This document shows, in pieces, positions 60,911 to 64,000 of a stretch of 64,000 nt of DNA. Below the pieces are notes generated by a model. That model was not told where the DNA came from. It saw nothing but the letters and a program-made list of their open reading frames with translations, and did not search any database. Every line of letters starts with the position of its first letter. Position 1 is the stretch's first letter. This stretch comes from UBA6623 sp965238125. Lineage in GTDB: Bacteria; Acidobacteriota; Terriglobia; Bryobacterales; UBA6623. Location: the NCBI GenBank assembly GCA_965238125.1, contig OZ250179.1:1984001-2048000 (forward strand), given 5' to 3'. A program made the position numbers and the translations under genes.

Positions 60911-61767
60911 CTCAGCTTGCCTTCCACGAAGGGGACTTCAAAAACTTTGTCGTGCTGCACCGGGCCGTGGCCGAAAAAGCCGTCTTCGCCGAACAGCTCC
61001 CCGTGGTCGGCCGTGATTGTGATGTAGGTGTTCTTCGGGACCAAATCGAAGAGCTCCTCGATGACGCGGTCGAGATACTTCACGGCCTTGATCTGACGGT
61101 GCCGCAGATCTTTCATCTTCTTTTCATCGAAGAACTTCGTCCGGGTTCGCTTCAGCCGCCCCCCGACCACATGGTCGTCCAGGTGCTTGAAGACGCCGTG
61201 CACACCACTAATGCGCGGCCACTCCTCCGGCGGCTCGTCGGGGAGGGCGTAGGGATAGTGCGTCTCGCCAACATTGAGAATGTAGAACGAAGGACGATCC
61301 TTGGGGAACCGCATCTCGGCCAACATCGCCCGCATATCGTTGTGCCGGTCCATTAAGCGAAACGTGTCGAAGCCCTGATTGATGATCGTCTTGGGGTTGA
61401 GCACCGGCAGCGACACCATGGCGTGCGTGCGATAGCCCTTCTTGTCCCTGAGAAAATGCGGGAAGTAGAGCTTGGGGACGAGCGATTTGAATTCGATATT
61501 CTCAGCCCCGAGCCGCTCGTTGAACTTGAAAAAGTCCTTCTTGTAATACTCGGAGGCGAAAACGTTCTTGGGGCTTTGGTGCGGCAGCAACCCCATCAGC
61601 AGGTTGTAGTGCGACGGCGCGGTCCATGACGCGTAGGACCAACGCTTCTCGACCTTGCCGAGCTGCCGCATCACCTTGGGCCGTGCCCGGATGAACGAGT
61701 CATAGCGACAGCTGTCGAAGATGACAAGAACGTAGTTGTTGGGGGCGGGTTTCTTCTTGCGAGGCAT
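60907..61767 (-). CDS. sulfatase/phosphatase-superfamily hydrolase
   Basis: 286 residues from ATG 61767. The small sulfatase-like fold shows YVLVIFDSCRYDSFIRARP (first metal Asp; the Cys is not in a CxPxR context, so no formylglycine is expected), SYASWTAPSHYNLLMGLLPH, FYILNVGETHYPYALPDEPP and ITITADHGELFGEDGFFGHG (metal Asp-His), ending VFEVPFVEG. No signal peptide or membrane segment, so it may act in the cytoplasm. Its TGA stop overlaps the GTG start of the next phosphatase gene (GTGA), giving a coupled set of three related hydrolases, probably handling one class of phosphate or sulfate ester. The protein is shorter than secreted sulfatases (450-600 residues) but complete for this compact type. 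Confidence 0.85.
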   Translation of the reverse strand: MPRKKKPAPNNYVLVIFDSCRYDSFIRARPKVMRQLGKVEKRWSYASWTAPSHYNLLMGLLPHQSPKNVFASEYYKKDFFKFNERLGAENIEFKSLVPKLYFPHFLRDKKGYRTHAMVSLPVLNPKTIINQGFDTFRLMDRHNDMRAMLAEMRFPKDRPSFYILNVGETHYPYALPDEPPEEWPRISGVHGVFKHLDDHVVGGRLKRTRTKFFDEKKMKDLRHRQIKAVKYLDRVIEELFDLVPKNTYITITADHGELFGEDGFFGHGPVQHDKVFEVPFVEGKLR

Positions 61768-62168
61768 GATCGAGCGATCAGTATAGCACCGGGATTTAGG
61801 CCGAACAGTAACCCGCTTTCATCATCGCGTGGCGAGGCAAAATGGACACCAAACGAAAAGCCCCAGCGGGGCGCCGGAACAAGTTCCGGAAGACGGGTTC
61901 ACGGCTTCCCCACATCATTGACTCACGTCGTATTCGCGACGAAACAAACGACGGTCCGTTCTCCATTCAACATCTGTGGAGATGATTTCCAGCGCCCCTT
62001 CCGGGGGTGTTTCGGTCGTTGCACACGGTCCCACGGCTGAAGCCGTGGGCTAAATTCCGGGGCCCCTGCCGGGGCCGCCGAGCGTCTGTCCATACCGAGC
62101 CCCGCGCCGAGTTCACCACACCCACCCCCCGTACCGGTTCACGGCTTACGGTTCACGGTTCACGGTCC
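61768..62168. other. intergenic region with repeat fragments
   Basis: Holds a 35-bp fragment of the palindromic repeat family (61809-61843, TAACCCGCTTTCATCATCGC onward), a compact palindrome CCCACGGCTGAAGCCGTGGG at 62031-62050, GGGGCCCCTGCCGGGGCC at about 62059, and short direct repeats of GGTTCACGG near 62139-62165. No gene is seen. Confidence 0.6.
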
Positions 62169-63338
62169 TCACACGAACGCCGAAACCCCGGTCACCCGCT
62201 GCCCGATCGACAGCGTGTGAATATTGTGCGTACCCTCGTAGGTCTTCACCGTCTCGAGATTGCACATGTGGCGAAAGATCGGGAACTCGTCGACAATGCC
62301 GTTGGCCCCGAGCAGGTCGCGGGCGCGCCGAGCCGTTTCGAGGGCCATCCAGGCATTGTTTCGCTTCAGCATCGCAACGTGGGAATGATGCAGCCGGCCC
62401 TGCTCCTTGAGCCGGCCGATGTGCAGGGCCAGCAGTTGCGCCTTCGTAATTTCCGAAATCATCCACGCCAATTCGGCTTGCACCAATTGGTGCGACGCAA
62501 TCGGGCGATCAGCGAACTGCTTGCGCAACATCGTGTATTGACGCGCAGTGTCGTAGCAGGCCATCGCGGCCCCGATACAGCCCCAGCCGATGCCGAAACG
62601 CGCCTGCGTCAGGCAACCCAAGGCCGCTTTCAGCCCTACCGCCCTCGGCAGAGCGTTTTCCGCCGGAATGCGGCAATCGGAGAACGCCAGGCTCGACGTC
62701 ACCGAGGCCCGCATCGACCACTTGCCGTGAATGTTCGACGCCTCGAAACCCGGGGTACCTCTCTCCACTAGGAAAGCACGGATGGTATCCTCTTCCTTCG
62801 CCCAGATGATGGCGACATCCGCCAGAGTGCCGTTGGTGATCCAGGTCTTTTCACCGTTGAGAACGTATTCGTTGCCGTCTCGCACCGCCCGGGTTCGCAT
62901 CCCCGCGGGGTTCGAGCCGAACTCCGGCTCGGTCAGCCCGAAACAGCCCAATACCTTGCCTTGTTGCAGTTCCGGCAACCAGCGGTCCTTTTGCTCGTCA
63001 CTGCCGAAGTGGTAGAGCGGCCACATCACCAAGTTGCCCTGCACGGAAATAAAGCTCCGCAGGGCGCTGTCGCCGCGTTCGAGCTCCTGCATCACCAAGC
63101 CATACTCCACGTCGCTCATCCCGGCGCATCCGTAGCCTTCCAGGATCGCGCCGAAAAAGCCCAGCTCGGCCATCTCGGGAACCAGCTCGACCGGGCACCG
63201 CGACTCACGAAAGCAGTCGCGAATCAGCGGCAACACTTTGTCGTCGACGAATTGTCGGACCGATTGCCTGACGAGCTTTTCCTGCTCGCTCAACTGGGAG
63301 TCGAAATCGATGAAATCTACGTTTTGGAAGGTAAACAT
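62169..63338 (-). CDS. acyl-CoA dehydrogenase, glutaryl-CoA dehydrogenase-like
   Basis: 389 residues from ATG 63338, normal length. FAD-dependent flavoenzyme of the cytoplasm. The N-terminal helical domain, the middle beta domain with CFGLTEPEFGSNPAGMRTRA and VLNGEKTWITNGTLADVAII, and the C-terminal helices are all present. The catalytic Glu is in VKTYEGTHNIHTLSIGQRVT at about residue 366, the position used by glutaryl-CoA dehydrogenase and short-chain members. The ERGDSALRSFISVQGNLVM segment carries the Arg that glutaryl-CoA dehydrogenases use to hold the substrate's terminal carboxylate. That supports oxidative decarboxylation of glutaryl-CoA to crotonyl-CoA in Lys/Trp breakdown, but related isobutyryl-type enzymes cannot be excluded. 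It is a single gene divergent from the sirtuin. Confidence 0.9.
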   Translation of the reverse strand: MFTFQNVDFIDFDSQLSEQEKLVRQSVRQFVDDKVLPLIRDCFRESRCPVELVPEMAELGFFGAILEGYGCAGMSDVEYGLVMQELERGDSALRSFISVQGNLVMWPLYHFGSDEQKDRWLPELQQGKVLGCFGLTEPEFGSNPAGMRTRAVRDGNEYVLNGEKTWITNGTLADVAIIWAKEEDTIRAFLVERGTPGFEASNIHGKWSMRASVTSSLAFSDCRIPAENALPRAVGLKAALGCLTQARFGIGWGCIGAAMACYDTARQYTMLRKQFADRPIASHQLVQAELAWMISEITKAQLLALHIGRLKEQGRLHHSHVAMLKRNNAWMALETARRARDLLGANGIVDEFPIFRHMCNLETVKTYEGTHNIHTLSIGQRVTGVSAFV

Positions 63339-63617
63339 GGCTTGATCAAACCAAACAAAAACATGGAAGTAACGAGAGCACCATCATAGCAGCCAGTGTT
63401 GAAACTCCGACTACGCGAAACAAGGGCGTAGTCACCGGTTGTCGACGTCCATCAGCGTTGGAAACAAAGCGGTTCGACGAGGGATAACTCAGCAGCATGA
63501 TCGCCGACGCGGCCAACTAACTCGCGGTTTCCGGCATGCTGCCCGTTTCGGGTCCCCGGCTTACTCCCTTTGACCTCTTCCGGCGGAATTCTCGGGTCTG
63601 ATACGATGGTCCCACTC

Positions 63618-64000
63618 ATGGGCATCGAACAAGCGCGGGGCTGGATCAAGGCGGCGCAACGGGTGGTCGGTTTCACCGGCGCGGGCATCTCGACTGAATC
63701 AGGCATTCCCGACTTTCGAAGCCCCAACGGCGTGTGGGCCCGCAATCGCATGGTTTATTTCGACGAGTTCGTTCGAGACGAATCGGCTCGGGTCGAAGCT
63801 TGGCGTCAGAAGGTGGAAAGCTGGCCCGAGATGCGCGATGCCAAGCCGAATCCAGGCCACCTAGCGTTCGTAGAACTGGCTCGCAGGGGCAAGTTGACGG
63901 CAATGATCACGCAAAATATCGACGGCCTGCATCAGCGCTCGGGTCTGAAGCCCTCACAGGTCCTCGAATTGCACGGAACGACCGTGGAAGCCGTTTGCCT
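63618..64000 (+). CDS. NAD-dependent protein deacylase, sirtuin (3' end beyond window)
   Basis: At least 127 codons from ATG 63618; an in-frame ATG at 63606 is equally possible, as neither has a clear ribosome site. Sirtuin motifs are exact: VVGFTGAGISTESGIPDFRS (NAD loop), ITQNIDGLHQRSG (NAD ribose/nicotinamide site) and VLELHGT with the catalytic His. The zinc-binding Cys cluster begins just at the window end (EAVC). The protein removes acyl groups from lysines using NAD. MVYFDEFVRDESARVEAWRQ in the small domain lacks the Tyr-x-x-Arg pair characteristic of desuccinylases as far as can be seen, but the alignment here is uncertain. It is divergent from the acyl-CoA dehydrogenase, a kind of enzyme sirtuins often regulate. 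Confidence 0.92.
   Translation, partial: MGIEQARGWIKAAQRVVGFTGAGISTESGIPDFRSPNGVWARNRMVYFDEFVRDESARVEAWRQKVESWPEMRDAKPNPGHLAFVELARRGKLTAMITQNIDGLHQRSGLKPSQVLELHGTTVEAVC

Overview
This is a GC-rich bacterial chromosome segment with no rRNA, tRNA or CRISPR that I can see. The gene content fits Acidobacteriota of the Bryobacterales/Solibacteres type. The clues are a FecR-domain protein of the kind common there, the C-terminal remnant of an Oar-like TonB-dependent receptor, twin-arginine Gfo/Idh/MocA oxidoreductases, ThuA, DUF1501 and PSD1 (PSCyt1-DUF1549-DUF1553) proteins. Planctomycetota share much of this set and some of the intergenic repeat types, so that phylum stays the main alternative. 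TRAP, inositol and corrinoid-methyltransferase genes would suit a heterotroph living on small organic or methylated compounds. The lifestyle is inference.

Layout. 1-10.4 kb: two exported Gfo/Idh/MocA oxidoreductases around an IS110-type element, a HEAT-like protein, and a divergent pair (penta-haem cytochrome and sorbosone-dehydrogenase-like beta-propeller). 10.4-15.3 kb: a scarred stretch with a membrane protein, an ADP-ribosylglycohydrolase fragment, an alpha/beta hydrolase, an IS630 element and a PSD1/DUF1501 deletion fusion. 15.8-22.5 kb: bacterioferritin, a corrinoid methyltransferase operon and an iolE-iolD pair. 22.5-33.2 kb: palindromic repeats, broken genes (CRTAC1, Oar-like receptor, TPR) around two IS1380 copies, a PQQ-type propeller, and a SoxC-like molybdoenzyme next to a membrane-anchored TPR protein. 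33.2-39.1 kb: the intact PSD1-DUF1501 pair, then a long gene-poor, C/A-skewed stretch. 39.1-49.5 kb: ThuA, TRAP permeases, an enolase-superfamily enzyme, an exported poly-Glu protein, acetate kinase, FecR, a NYN-LOTUS protein and a Nudix hydrolase. 49.5-56.8 kb: two IS630 copies, an SDR, a split FkbM methyltransferase, a small regulator-membrane protein pair and the second IS110 copy. 56.8-61.8 kb: three phosphatase/sulfatase-superfamily genes joined by GTGA overlaps. 61.8-64 kb: acyl-CoA dehydrogenase and the start of a sirtuin.

Mobile DNA is the main theme. Seven insertion-sequence copies or derivatives lie here: two IS110/IS1111-like, three IS630-like and two IS1380-like. In several cases the pre-insertion sequence can be rebuilt exactly. 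One IS630 copy split a membrane-anchored FkbM gene in frame. Another landed in the shared stop codon of two convergent genes and added a single Tyr to each. A shortened IS1380 sits between perfect 5-bp duplications inside a TPR gene.

The most interesting candidates for new biology are the IS110/IS1111 element with a long non-coding flank that may encode a guide (bridge) RNA, the corrinoid methyltransferase operon carrying an unrecognised 199-residue protein and a four-Cys 80-residue protein, and a roughly 185-bp palindromic repeat family.
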